From Caryophanon tenue (GTDB lineage Bacteria > Bacillota > Bacilli > Bacillales_A > Planococcaceae), in the NCBI RefSeq assembly GCF_001700315.1, contig NZ_MASJ01000001.1, forward strand, positions 62,001 to 126,000: 64,000 bases of DNA. The letters run 5' to 3'. This document shows positions 8,231 to 17,565 of the stretch, piece by piece (position 1 is the stretch's first letter; every line of letters begins with the position of its first letter). The notes under the pieces were generated by a model, which ran no database searches, was not told the DNA's origin, and was given only the letters and a program-made list of their open reading frames with translations. Made by a program: the position numbers and the translations under genes.

Positions 8231-11179
8231 TTATTCGCCGCTTTCTGATTCGCCTTCACTTGCTGGAGGTGTCGGTTCTTCTGCAGCGGGTTCCTCTACT
8301 TCCGGTTCTGGTTCTGGCTCACTTGGTTGCTCTGTCGCACTACCAGAGGATGAGCCGCCACTGCCTGAAGAAGAGTCAGAGCCTAAAGAATTACCACCAG
8401 ATGAACTGTTATTCGTATTGCTTTCTGTCGGACGTTCTTCTGGTTCCGGTTCTGTAACTACAGGTGCGCTGTATGATACAACATTTGAAGCACCTGATTC
8501 ACGGCCTGCAATATCAACAGCTGTTACGTAATAAGAGCCATAGTTAATTGTACGCGCACGTGAGCTACTTTCGGCAACTGTCGCAATGCGTCCGCCACCT
8601 TGACGATATATATAATATCCAACGACATCTCTAGATGAAGAAGCTGACCATGACAAGGTTGAACCACTTACGGCCGCACTGGGTGCACTGGGTGCAGCAC
8701 CGTCATCGCCCATACTGCTCACAGCACCGCCGCCATAAGAAGCACCAGAGATTAGTTTCGATGCGTCACCGCCATATGTGCCAAGCATACGTTTTGCAAA
8801 GCTTGGGCTTAAGGCGACGCCACCGCTCGTAATAAAGGCAGAAGGTGTACCATTAAGTGGTTGATATTTTTGACCACGGATTGTTACAGCGCTTGATGCT
8901 GTTATACTATCATCTGCTTTTATAGGAACAAATACTTTTGCATTAAATAAATCTGTTTCAGCAAATCCAGCTGCTGAACATGCATTTGATAATGCGCGTC
9001 CTGAAATACCACAGAATGTTTTAGATACGACATTTTCAGGGCGTTCCATTTTTGTATTTGGATTTACTAATTCAGGGTCCGTTGCGTATACGGTATTCAT
9101 TAATGTTGCCCATAATGTGTTAATACGTGTGCTCGGTTGCCCATATGTGTTTGACATTGTGTCTAACGGTTTTGGCTTACCGTAACCCATCCATGCACTT
9201 AATGTAATGTTTGGATTGTACGCCATTACCCATACGTCATGGAAGAACTGAGAAGTACCCGTTTTCGCAGACATATTTGTCGGGTTGAATTTTAATAAGT
9301 TAGCAGCACGGTTCGTTGTACCACCTTGTTTAAACGTATCTTTTAACATATCTGAAATAATATACGCTGTTTCAGGTGAAAATACCGGCGTTGGATTTAA
9401 TTCATGTTCGTAAATTAAATTGCCATCTAAATCTTCAATTTTTGCAATCATATAGCCTTCATTATACGTTCCTTCGTTTGCAAATGCTGCAAATGAAGCG
9501 GTATTTTCAGCTACAGTTGTTTCAACACCTGCACCTAACGCAGCTGACGGATTGCTTACGTGATCCATCGTGATACGTTCAGGGTTCATTTTTTGTAAAA
9601 ATTCACCTGGCGTATATTCTTGTAGCTGCATGGCGAATAAACGAATCGCCGCTAAGTTTTGAGATGATGCTAATGCTTTACGTGCTGGAATTAATCCTAA
9701 TTCTTGCGTTGGGATAAAGTTTTTCGGGTCCCAATCACCGCGTCCTAAACGTACATCGACTACTGGGCTACCTGCACCAATGAAGCCATATTCTAACGCA
9801 GGTGCATATACTAATAATGGTTTTACAGTAGAACCTAGTGAACGGACACCTTGTGTTGCATAGTTGAATTCAGTGATTTCAAAGTCACGTCCACCAACGA
9901 ATGAAATAATGCGCCCTGTTTTACTATCCATCAGCACAGAACTTACTTGTACAGGCTCTTTTATTTCAATTGTTTCGCCTGTTTCAGGGTCTGTAGCTGT
10001 TGATGTTAATGTTTGACCATATAATTCAAATTCAGCTGCTGCTTTATTCATCGCATCATACATTGTTTTATCAATCGTTGTATAAATACGATAGCCACTT
10101 GAACGCATATCACGGTCAGCTAAAATTTGATACTTTTCATATAATTGTTCATTTTGTGTTAATTGTTCTTTTGTAACACCATCTTTTTCAGCGAGCATTT
10201 CCATTAAAATATCTGTTGTACGACGCTCAACCTCGTATGTGATGTATGGGTATAAATCGGTTGCAGAAGCTTGTTTTGTACGGAAGTCAGCGACAATATC
10301 GTATGCTGCTGCTTCATTATACTCAGCTTCTGTAATGAAACCTTCTTCTTTCATACGGAATAGTACCGTTTTCATACGGTCAATCCCTGGCTGTAATCCT
10401 TCAGCGCCTTTTAATTCACCACGTGATGTGAACGGTGTGTATTTAAATGGTGCTTGTGGAATTCCGGCGATATACGCAGATTGTGCTAAATTTAGCTTGT
10501 CAGGCGTTGTACCGAAAATCCCTTCAGCCGCTGTTGCGACACCAGCGATATTTCGTCCATCAGCATTACGCCCATACGGAATAATATTTAAATATGCCTC
10601 TAAAATTTCTTCCTTTGTCATAAAATGCTCTAAACGCATCGCTAGTAAAATTTCTTTTGCTTTTCGCTCATATGAAACTTCGTTTGTTAAAATTTGGTTT
10701 TTGATAAGCTGCTGTGTTAATGTCGAACCACCTGTTTGTGAAGATGAGTTCGTTACATCTTGTACTAAGCCACGTAGTACCGCTTTTGGTACAATTCCAT
10801 TATGTTCACGGAAATGCTCATCCTCCGTCGCAAGTACCGCATTTACAACGTTTGTTGAAACGCTTGTTAATGACGTTTCACGACGTTCTAAATCTGTGCG
10901 GACTTTCCCGATATAAATATCGTCTGCGAAGTAAATCTCACTTGTTTCTTCGTAACTGAAAATTTCTTCTCGCATCTCATCACTAGCACGTAAAGGTTCT
11001 TCGCGGACAAGGGCTGCAAAATAGCCTGCGCCGACAGAAGCAACGAATACGCCTCCAACTAATGTTAAGACAAGGAAAAATAATGCTAGGTTCCATAAAA
11101 CATTCCCGGTAATACGGAGTTTCGGTACTAGCTTATGTGCAGCTACGCGGTCTAAAAAATCATTTATTTTTTTTAACAT
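8231..11179 (-). CDS. Class A penicillin-binding protein 1A
   Basis: Bifunctional peptidoglycan glycosyltransferase and DD-transpeptidase, anchored in the membrane with the bulk outside. Order: short cytoplasmic tail, membrane segment ~30-55, GT51 domain with catalytic Glu119 in ATEDEHF and GGSTLTQQLIKN, then transpeptidase with S450-T-V-K453, SSQN and K639TGT. A fibronectin type III-like module follows at ~825-905. The last ~75 residues are a Ser/Gly/Glu/Pro-rich low-complexity tail. At 982 residues it is longer than B. subtilis PBP1 (PonA, about 914), mainly through this tail. It stands alone, divergent from tyrS; in B. subtilis ponA is elsewhere, next to recU, so its placement here differs. 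An AGGAGGG site lies 13 bases upstream of the ATG, which is rather far. Confidence 0.95.
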   Translation of the reverse strand: MLKKINDFLDRVAAHKLVPKLRITGNVLWNLALFFLVLTLVGGVFVASVGAGYFAALVREEPLRASDEMREEIFSYEETSEIYFADDIYIGKVRTDLERRETSLTSVSTNVVNAVLATEDEHFREHNGIVPKAVLRGLVQDVTNSSSQTGGSTLTQQLIKNQILTNEVSYERKAKEILLAMRLEHFMTKEEILEAYLNIIPYGRNADGRNIAGVATAAEGIFGTTPDKLNLAQSAYIAGIPQAPFKYTPFTSRGELKGAEGLQPGIDRMKTVLFRMKEEGFITEAEYNEAAAYDIVADFRTKQASATDLYPYITYEVERRTTDILMEMLAEKDGVTKEQLTQNEQLYEKYQILADRDMRSSGYRIYTTIDKTMYDAMNKAAAEFELYGQTLTSTATDPETGETIEIKEPVQVSSVLMDSKTGRIISFVGGRDFEITEFNYATQGVRSLGSTVKPLLVYAPALEYGFIGAGSPVVDVRLGRGDWDPKNFIPTQELGLIPARKALASSQNLAAIRLFAMQLQEYTPGEFLQKMNPERITMDHVSNPSAALGAGVETTVAENTASFAAFANEGTYNEGYMIAKIEDLDGNLIYEHELNPTPVFSPETAYIISDMLKDTFKQGGTTNRAANLLKFNPTNMSAKTGTSQFFHDVWVMAYNPNITLSAWMGYGKPKPLDTMSNTYGQPSTRINTLWATLMNTVYATDPELVNPNTKMERPENVVSKTFCGISGRALSNACSAAGFAETDLFNAKVFVPIKADDSITASSAVTIRGQKYQPLNGTPSAFITSGGVALSPSFAKRMLGTYGGDASKLISGASYGGGAVSSMGDDGAAPSAPSAAVSGSTLSWSASSSRDVVGYYIYRQGGGRIATVAESSSRARTINYGSYYVTAVDIAGRESGASNVVSYSAPVVTEPEPEERPTESNTNNSSSGGNSLGSDSSSGSGGSSSGSATEQPSEPEPEPEVEEPAAEEPTPPASEGESESGE

Positions 11180-11212
11180 CGCTGTGTTTAATCCCTCCTA
11201 AAATCACCGTCT

Positions 11213-11221
11213 ATTATAACA
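11213..11221 (-). promoter_or_regulatory. Extended -10 promoter of the penicillin-binding protein gene
   Basis: On the minus strand TGTTATAAT is a perfect extended -10 element; the -35 region is poor. It lies about 35 bases before the ATG and points away from the tyrS promoter. Confidence 0.6.
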
Positions 11222-11248
11222 TATCTTATCTACTGAAAAATATACATA

Positions 11249-11276
11249 TTGACATCGAACTATTTTCAATTACAAT
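11249..11276 (+). promoter_or_regulatory. Sigma-A promoter of the tyrS T-box transcript
   Basis: TTGACA (11249-11254), 16-base spacer, TACAAT (11271-11276). Transcription should start near 11283, just ahead of the T-box leader. Confidence 0.8.
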
Positions 11277-11282
11277 AATGTG

Positions 11283-12857
<1,575 letters not shown>

Positions 12858-12929
12858 GCTTTGTTAGATTGCAAATATAGAATGGCTATGCATGAAATGA
12901 TTTTAAGTCATTAAGTGAATAGTTAATTA

Positions 12930-12960
12930 GTGCGTCCGCGATGTGGAGTAGCACGAAAAA
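12930..12960 (+). repeat. Interspersed element, tail module copy A
   Basis: A 31-base segment whose reverse complement matches 23743-23773 at 27 of 31 positions, including the identical ends GCGGACGCAC and GTGCTAC. It adjoins the hairpin at 12962-13010 and forms one composite intergenic element with it. Confidence 0.65.
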
Positions 12961-12961
12961 C

Positions 12962-13010
12962 AGAAAAGTGTTAGGAGAAATTTCATCATTTCTCCTAACA
13001 CTTTATTTTG
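12962..13010. terminator. Bidirectional terminator, repeated 49-nt hairpin copy 1
   Basis: 14-bp perfect stem AGTGTTAGGAGAAA / TTTCTCCTAACACT with U-tracts on both strands, between the convergent tyrS and the 437-residue gene. Its reverse complement matches 33781-33829 at 46 of 49 positions; two of the three changes keep a base pair (A-T to T-A) and the third is in the loop. Confidence 0.85.
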
Positions 13011-13024
13011 TTCTAAGTCCTATT

Positions 13025-14338
13025 TTATGTGAGTGCATTTGTTGGATATGCTTCGAGTGCCCACTGATTGTAATACAAGTATGCATGGCAAAGTGCTAAA
13101 CATTCATGGAATGTATAAGATTGATGCTCTTGATTATGCGTATAACCAAATAAAATAGTAATAGGCAAATCATGGGCAGACAATGTTGCATCAATCGCGT
13201 TCTGTAGCGGGATGGCAGCATCTTTAAATGGTGCACTCGCTAAATAGAGGAGCTTTTGTTGCTCAAACTGTATACAATTTGTTACACGAAATGGTAGCTG
13301 TTCAAATTGTTCATGCAATGTTTGTTTTACGTTTTGGAGCTGCTCTGTAGATAAGATGTCATTACTATAGATAGAAACAAGCAATAACGCCCCTTCTGTT
13401 TGCGCATGTAAATGCTTTTGCGCGACTTCTTGAAATTCTTTATTTGATGGTGCTGGCATTGGGTAAAGCTGTTGTACAGGTTCGATATGTGCTTGTGCGT
13501 ATAAATGTTGCACAATACTTTCACGCTGTACTGTATACACATCGATAAGCACAGGGTCATTTAGCTGCTCATACGTTGCGATAAGAATATCAAAAAGTGT
13601 AAGTGATAAATCAGAATGTTTATGCAGAAGCGCGGCTTGTAATAATGTATCACTCACTTTTAATACATCATGATAGCGTTTTTCATTAAAGGCATGATGG
13701 AGCCAAATAATTTCAACATGAAGCGTCTCATAATGTAAATCAGTCGGTTGTAAAGTCTTTTGTAATGTTGTATATAAACGAGATGCCTGTTCTAAATGTT
13801 GTCCGTGTAATAATAAATACAGCATCGCGATACGAGCGCGTATCGCATAAAGTTCGCATAGAGGTGAAGGTGTCATTTTAGCGAAAAGTAGTGCTGTTTT
13901 GGCATATGGGAATGCTTTATCGAAGCCGTGTGTAGTAAAGGTCAACATACTAAGGCGGGCATAAGCAATCGACACAATTTGCCAATCTTCATGTTCATAG
14001 CCAAGGGAGATTGCCATTTCAAAGTGTGTCATGGCGAGTGCTTTATTATTTGTCAGCGTATGCAAAACAGCGGAAGCGCAGTGGAACATTGCTTTATATG
14101 GCTCGACCGTATTGCTAACATGTAGCAGTTGTTCACATACCGTTAAGTCATGCGCCGCACATTCAATATCATGCTGCTGGAATGCTAAACGCATACGTTG
14201 CACACGTGCTGCAAATTCAAGCTCAATATTTTGCTTCCTCTTTGCTTCTTCAATTAAGAAGGTTGCGTGTAGATGCGCCTCCTCGTATTTTCCTTGCTGC
14301 ATTAAATAAAGTATTCCTTGGCTTAATTTCGGTTGCAC
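13025..14338 (-). CDS. Unrecognised TPR-like protein
   Basis: A 437-residue soluble protein with no signal peptide or membrane segment. The first ~300 residues are helical with tetratricopeptide-like periodicity (QGKYEEAHLHATFLIEEAKR, ALAMTHFEMAISLGYEHEDW, GFDKAFPYAKTALLFAK). The last ~120 residues look like an alpha/beta domain beginning GALLLVSIYSND and may be a degenerate nucleotide-cyclase-like module, but no catalytic motif is visible. It is rich in His, Tyr and Gln. It lies 12 bases after a 210-residue unknown on the same strand, so the two are probably one operon. I do not recognise the family and assign no function. Confidence 0.7.
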   Translation of the reverse strand: MQPKLSQGILYLMQQGKYEEAHLHATFLIEEAKRKQNIELEFAARVQRMRLAFQQHDIECAAHDLTVCEQLLHVSNTVEPYKAMFHCASAVLHTLTNNKALAMTHFEMAISLGYEHEDWQIVSIAYARLSMLTFTTHGFDKAFPYAKTALLFAKMTPSPLCELYAIRARIAMLYLLLHGQHLEQASRLYTTLQKTLQPTDLHYETLHVEIIWLHHAFNEKRYHDVLKVSDTLLQAALLHKHSDLSLTLFDILIATYEQLNDPVLIDVYTVQRESIVQHLYAQAHIEPVQQLYPMPAPSNKEFQEVAQKHLHAQTEGALLLVSIYSNDILSTEQLQNVKQTLHEQFEQLPFRVTNCIQFEQQKLLYLASAPFKDAAIPLQNAIDATLSAHDLPITILFGYTHNQEHQSYTFHECLALCHAYLYYNQWALEAYPTNALT

Positions 14339-14350
14339 AAAGCTTACCTC

Positions 14351-14983
14351 CTACGAAAAAATCTCTTCTTTGACGACATACATTTTTTTCATACGTTCTG
14401 CGTACTTCGTAAATGTCTGTTGTACATGCTTTTCATGTAGTATCGTATTTTTTGTTAATAATTTAACAATGTAAGCTTGCATTTCCGTAAATTCTCGTGG
14501 ATGCTCGATATAAATTTTAAATCGCTCGCTAAATAAAATTTTCGTATCAATGCCACGGAATTGCTGAATTAATGTTGCATATTTTGTCTGCTGAATAGCA
14601 GGCAAAATACGCGTCGTATACAAATCTGCATACACATTGACTAAATCAATCGCTGCGATTAATGAAAATTCAATAGAATGTTGCACCCACGTTTTTATTT
14701 TTAAAATGGTGTCACTGGTTGTGAATAAGTGTAAAATGGCTGCACGTATTGCGTAGTACATTGTATTATTTGGTTCAAAAAATAACTGCTCATCATCATA
14801 ATAATAAAAGTGCCATAAATCATTTATCAATGCGTAGGCGTGTAAATGTTGCTGCTCACTCTTACGTAGTAATGAAAAATAATGCTGACAGCTTGAAATA
14901 TGTTCGTCTAGGTGAGTGTGAGTGTTATGGACAAGGTACAAATGCATTTGTTTATCAAAAACGGTTGTCATGTATTCGTTCAT
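14351..14983 (-). CDS. Unrecognised 210-residue cytoplasmic protein
   Basis: First gene of a two-gene minus-strand operon with the TPR-like protein. It is predicted mostly helical, with no signal peptide, no membrane span and no motif I can name. It is unusually rich in His and Tyr near the start (LYLVHNTHTHLDEH, LWHFYYYDDEQLFFEP). The start is supported by AAAGGAAG upstream and by a good sigma-A promoter at 15021-15049. Family, partner and role are unknown. Its operon sits between tyrS and rpsD, where B. subtilis has no matching pair that I recall, so it may be lineage-specific. Confidence 0.7.
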   Translation of the reverse strand: MNEYMTTVFDKQMHLYLVHNTHTHLDEHISSCQHYFSLLRKSEQQHLHAYALINDLWHFYYYDDEQLFFEPNNTMYYAIRAAILHLFTTSDTILKIKTWVQHSIEFSLIAAIDLVNVYADLYTTRILPAIQQTKYATLIQQFRGIDTKILFSERFKIYIEHPREFTEMQAYIVKLLTKNTILHEKHVQQTFTKYAERMKKMYVVKEEIFS

Positions 14984-15020
14984 GCATAACTTCTTCCTTT
15001 GATTATAAATTTATATTATC

Positions 15021-15049
15021 AGTATAAAGAGTGTATAAGAAAAATGCAA
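15021..15049 (-). promoter_or_regulatory. Sigma-A promoter of the two-gene unknown operon
   Basis: Minus strand TTGCAT (15044-15049), 17-base spacer, TATACT (15021-15026), about 40 bases before the 210-residue gene. The rest of 15050-15268 is very AT-rich; I see no convincing gene in it. Confidence 0.65.
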
Positions 15050-15268
15050 CGAATTGTCTAGTTTAGAATGATTTTAAATATTAAAATATCGTAAAATATA
15101 GGTCTTTTTACTTTATGTTTTGTAAGTGAAATAGATTGTTTTTGGAAAGTGTTACATAATTTTGAGAAGAAAGGTGAAAAAAAGAGAAGTTTTACACTTT
15201 TTTAAAATGAGTGGCTTTTTATAATTAAGTGTTAATACCTAAAGCGTAATTGTATGTTTGATGAACAG

Positions 15269-15312
15269 AACAAAACCCTCCTTGCACAAAATGTGCGAAG
15301 AGGGTTTTGTTG
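15269..15312 (-). terminator. Terminator of rpsD
   Basis: Stem ACAAAACCCTC / GAGGGTTTTGT around an inner hairpin TTGCACA / TGTGCGAA, just downstream of the rpsD stop on the minus strand. Confidence 0.8.
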
Positions 15313-15327
15313 CGATATGCAACGAGA

Positions 15328-15933
15328 TTAACGAGAGTAGTACTCTACGATTAATTGTTCGTTGATTTCAGCTGATAATTCAGAGCGCTCTGGTAAACGT
15401 ACAAAAGTACCTACTTTAGAGTCAGCATCGAATGATAAATATTCTGGTACGAAGTTGTTAGCTTCGATAGCTTCAGCAACTGCTGTTAAGTTAGCTGATT
15501 TCTCACGTAAAGAGATCGTTTGACCTGGTTTTACAGAGAATGATGGGATGTCAACGCGTTTGCCATCTACTAAGATGTGACCGTGGTTTACTAATTGGCG
15601 AGCTGCACGACGAGTACGAGCTAAACCTAAACGGTAAACTAAGTTGTCTAAACGAGTTTCAAGTAAGATCATGAAGTTCTCACCTTGTAGACCTTGACGG
15701 ATTTTACCAGCTTTAAGGTAAACGTTTTTGAATTGACGTTCAGTCATACCATACATATGACGTAATTTTTGCTTTTCAGTTAACTGTAAAGCGTACTCTG
15801 ATTTTTTACCGCGAGCGTTCGGGCCGTGTTGACCTGGAGCATAAGGGCGTTTTTCTAATTCTTTACCTGTACCGCTTAAAGAAATACCTAAGCGACGAGA
15901 AACTTTCCAAGATGGACCTGTATAACGAGACAT
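15328..15933 (-). CDS. rpsD: 30S ribosomal protein S4
   Basis: Primary 16S rRNA-binding protein that nucleates 30S assembly; in B. subtilis it also represses its own mRNA. The 201 residues begin [19 protein letters not shown] and include the S4 fold ([36 protein letters not shown]). This is the zinc-free form common in Bacillales, since the N-terminal Cys cluster is absent. AAAGGAGGAG precedes the ATG. It is monocistronic, with a long structured leader upstream and a strong terminator, matching the isolated rpsD of B. subtilis. Confidence 0.98.
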   Translation of the reverse strand: MSRYTGPSWKVSRRLGISLSGTGKELEKRPYAPGQHGPNARGKKSEYALQLTEKQKLRHMYGMTERQFKNVYLKAGKIRQGLQGENFMILLETRLDNLVYRLGLARTRRAARQLVNHGHILVDGKRVDIPSFSVKPGQTISLREKSANLTAVAEAIEANNFVPEYLSFDADSKVGTFVRLPERSELSAEINEQLIVEYYSR

Positions 15934-15936
15934 AAT

Positions 15937-16098
15937 TGTGTCTCCTCCTTTAAATTTGGTTTATTTTGTGAAAAACAAATAACCAGTTATACCCGTGTCT
16001 CTACCGCATTTTATTTTCACATATGTTCGCCCTTGCAGTCTCGAGGGTTACTGATACACCTTCTAGCAAGCTAGAGGAATAAAATACAAATGGAGTTT
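15937..16098 (-). promoter_or_regulatory. Candidate autoregulatory S4-binding leader of rpsD
   Basis: The ~165-base untranslated region folds into several elements when read on the minus strand. A TCTAGC-tt-GCTAGA hairpin is followed by a CCCT / AGGG stem. A long-range pairing joins GTGAAAATAA to TTATTTGTTTTTCAC just before the ribosome site. Firmicute rpsD leaders of this kind bind S4 for feedback control. The assignment rests on position and pairing, not on a family search. Confidence 0.5.
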
Positions 16099-16127
16099 AT
16101 ATAACTACTGCAGTTCATTTTACACAA
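16099..16127 (-). promoter_or_regulatory. Probable rpsD promoter
   Basis: Minus strand TTGTGT (16122-16127), 17-base spacer, TTATAT (16099-16104). Weak consensus but correct spacing, upstream of the leader. Confidence 0.4.
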
Positions 16128-16165
16128 ACGCTATTGTATCAAAAATAATAGATGCTCGTCAACTA

Positions 16166-16645
16166 TTAAATATGTTTCAGTAATGTTGCTGTGAAATGCT
16201 CTAAGCCTTGTTGGTCTTCAGTTGTAAAGCGAGCTTTTAGTGGGCTATCAATGTCTAACACACCAATAACTTCGCCATCTTTAATTAGAGGAATCACAAT
16301 TTCTGAGTTTGTTGCACCATCACAGGCGATATGACCTGGGAACGCGTGAACATCTTCGACAAGTTGTGTCGCTTTTTGTGCAACTGCTGTTCCACATACA
16401 CCGCGACCTACAGGGATGCGTACACATGCTGGTAAACCTTGGAATGGGCCGAGAACAAGTTCACCTTCTTCCATTAAATAAAAGCCAACCCAGTTAATAT
16501 CTTCTAAGAAAGTATTTAATAAGGCTGCAGCATTACTTAAATTTGCAATGACATTCGTTTCACCTGTACATAATGCATCAAGCTGTTTTGTCACCGTTGT
16601 ATATTGTTCGATTAATGAACCTGAATAAGCTGTTTTTGTAAACAT
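16166..16645 (-). CDS. Free methionine-(R)-sulfoxide reductase (GAF domain, YtsP-like)
   Basis: Reduces free methionine-R-sulfoxide, an oxidative-damage repair step. The whole 159-residue protein is one GAF domain with NWVGFYLMEEGELVLGPFQG and VIGVLDIDSP. The three family cysteines are visible in PACVRIPVG, GVCGTAVAQ and GHIACDGAT. In B. subtilis the homologue ytsP is also next to rpsD. It is followed by a histidinol phosphatase gene only 18 bases upstream on the same strand, so the two are probably cotranscribed. Confidence 0.9.
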   Translation of the reverse strand: MFTKTAYSGSLIEQYTTVTKQLDALCTGETNVIANLSNAAALLNTFLEDINWVGFYLMEEGELVLGPFQGLPACVRIPVGRGVCGTAVAQKATQLVEDVHAFPGHIACDGATNSEIVIPLIKDGEVIGVLDIDSPLKARFTTEDQQGLEHFTATLLKHI

Positions 16646-16663
16646 AAATCCATTCCTTCTTTC

Positions 16664-17455
16664 TTATTGCCAAACGTCCTCATAAAATTGATGTAAATCG
16701 GCCGCTGTATGCGCATCTGAGCCGAACACAAGCGGGATATGTAGCGTTTTCGCCAGTTCCACATAGCGCTTTGGTGGATACTGCTCTAAGCAATGTTGCT
16801 TCGCAAGTCCAGCACTGTTAACATCTAATGCATAGCCGTGTTGCGCCATTAACTGTAATGTTTGAACGATAGATGCATCGTCATCAATGTGCTCCCCATG
16901 CGCATGCTGAAATTTGTGTACGAGTGTAGGGTGTCCGATGCGCTTCGGCTTATATGCACCTAAATCTGCGAGAATCGATTGTTGTAATGTTTCATAGTAT
17001 AAATCGTAAACGCCTTGAACACTACCAATTTGTTTGCTAAAACGCATAAATTCTTCAGCAGAAAAGTCAATGCATGTATAATGATGAGCGTGTCGCAAAA
17101 AATGCACCGACAAAATACTATCATCCAACGCAGCACCATATGTTTGCAGAAATTGCGTTGTTTGTTGCTCGTAGCCGATAATATAATCTACTTCAAGGCC
17201 GACAGAAATATTAATTTGCTGTGCGTATTGTTTCTTTAGCTGTGTCACGGTATGTAGATACGGTTCTAATTGTGTAAGAAGCATACCTGAATCTTTGTCC
17301 GGTGTCGGGTCGATAAAGCCTTCAGGTAGCGGGGCATGCTCGGTAAATGAAATATCGGTAAAGCCATGTGCAATCGCTTTGTCGATATATTGTTCAAATG
17401 AATCGGTTGAACCGTGTGGGCAAAATGGTGTGTGAATATGGGCATCTTGTTTCAT
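16664..17455 (-). CDS. hisJ: Histidinol-phosphatase, PHP family
   Basis: Dephosphorylates histidinol phosphate in histidine synthesis (HisJ/HisK type). PHP motifs are present: DAHIHTPFCPHG at the N-terminus, FTEHAPLPEGF, LEVDYIIGYE, SVHFLRH and the late FGSDAHTAADLHQFYEDV. The frame extends upstream to 17512, but GGAGG nine bases before the ATG at 17455 and the homologue start at MKQDAHIH fix the shorter 263-residue form. It is divergent from ezrA, as hisJ is in B. subtilis. Confidence 0.92.
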   Translation of the reverse strand: MKQDAHIHTPFCPHGSTDSFEQYIDKAIAHGFTDISFTEHAPLPEGFIDPTPDKDSGMLLTQLEPYLHTVTQLKKQYAQQINISVGLEVDYIIGYEQQTTQFLQTYGAALDDSILSVHFLRHAHHYTCIDFSAEEFMRFSKQIGSVQGVYDLYYETLQQSILADLGAYKPKRIGHPTLVHKFQHAHGEHIDDDASIVQTLQLMAQHGYALDVNSAGLAKQHCLEQYPPKRYVELAKTLHIPLVFGSDAHTAADLHQFYEDVWQ

Positions 17456-17565
17456 GTCAAATTTCCTCCCAAAAAAGGTTGTTAGTTTTCGATGATATGC
17501 AATGGAAAACATGCTAAAATAAGTAGTAATATGGTTTAAAGGGATTCCGAGACAGGAGGGTTATG

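Noticed and set aside
10239-10916. 225-codon plus-strand open frame inside the penicillin-binding protein gene
   Set aside because: Antisense shadow of the well-conserved glycosyltransferase region; no start signals.
15164-15216. Tiny GTG-started frame of 16 codons after an AAGG-like site in the spacer before rpsD
   Set aside because: Too short, poor ribosome-site spacing and no context; probably chance in a very AT-rich region.
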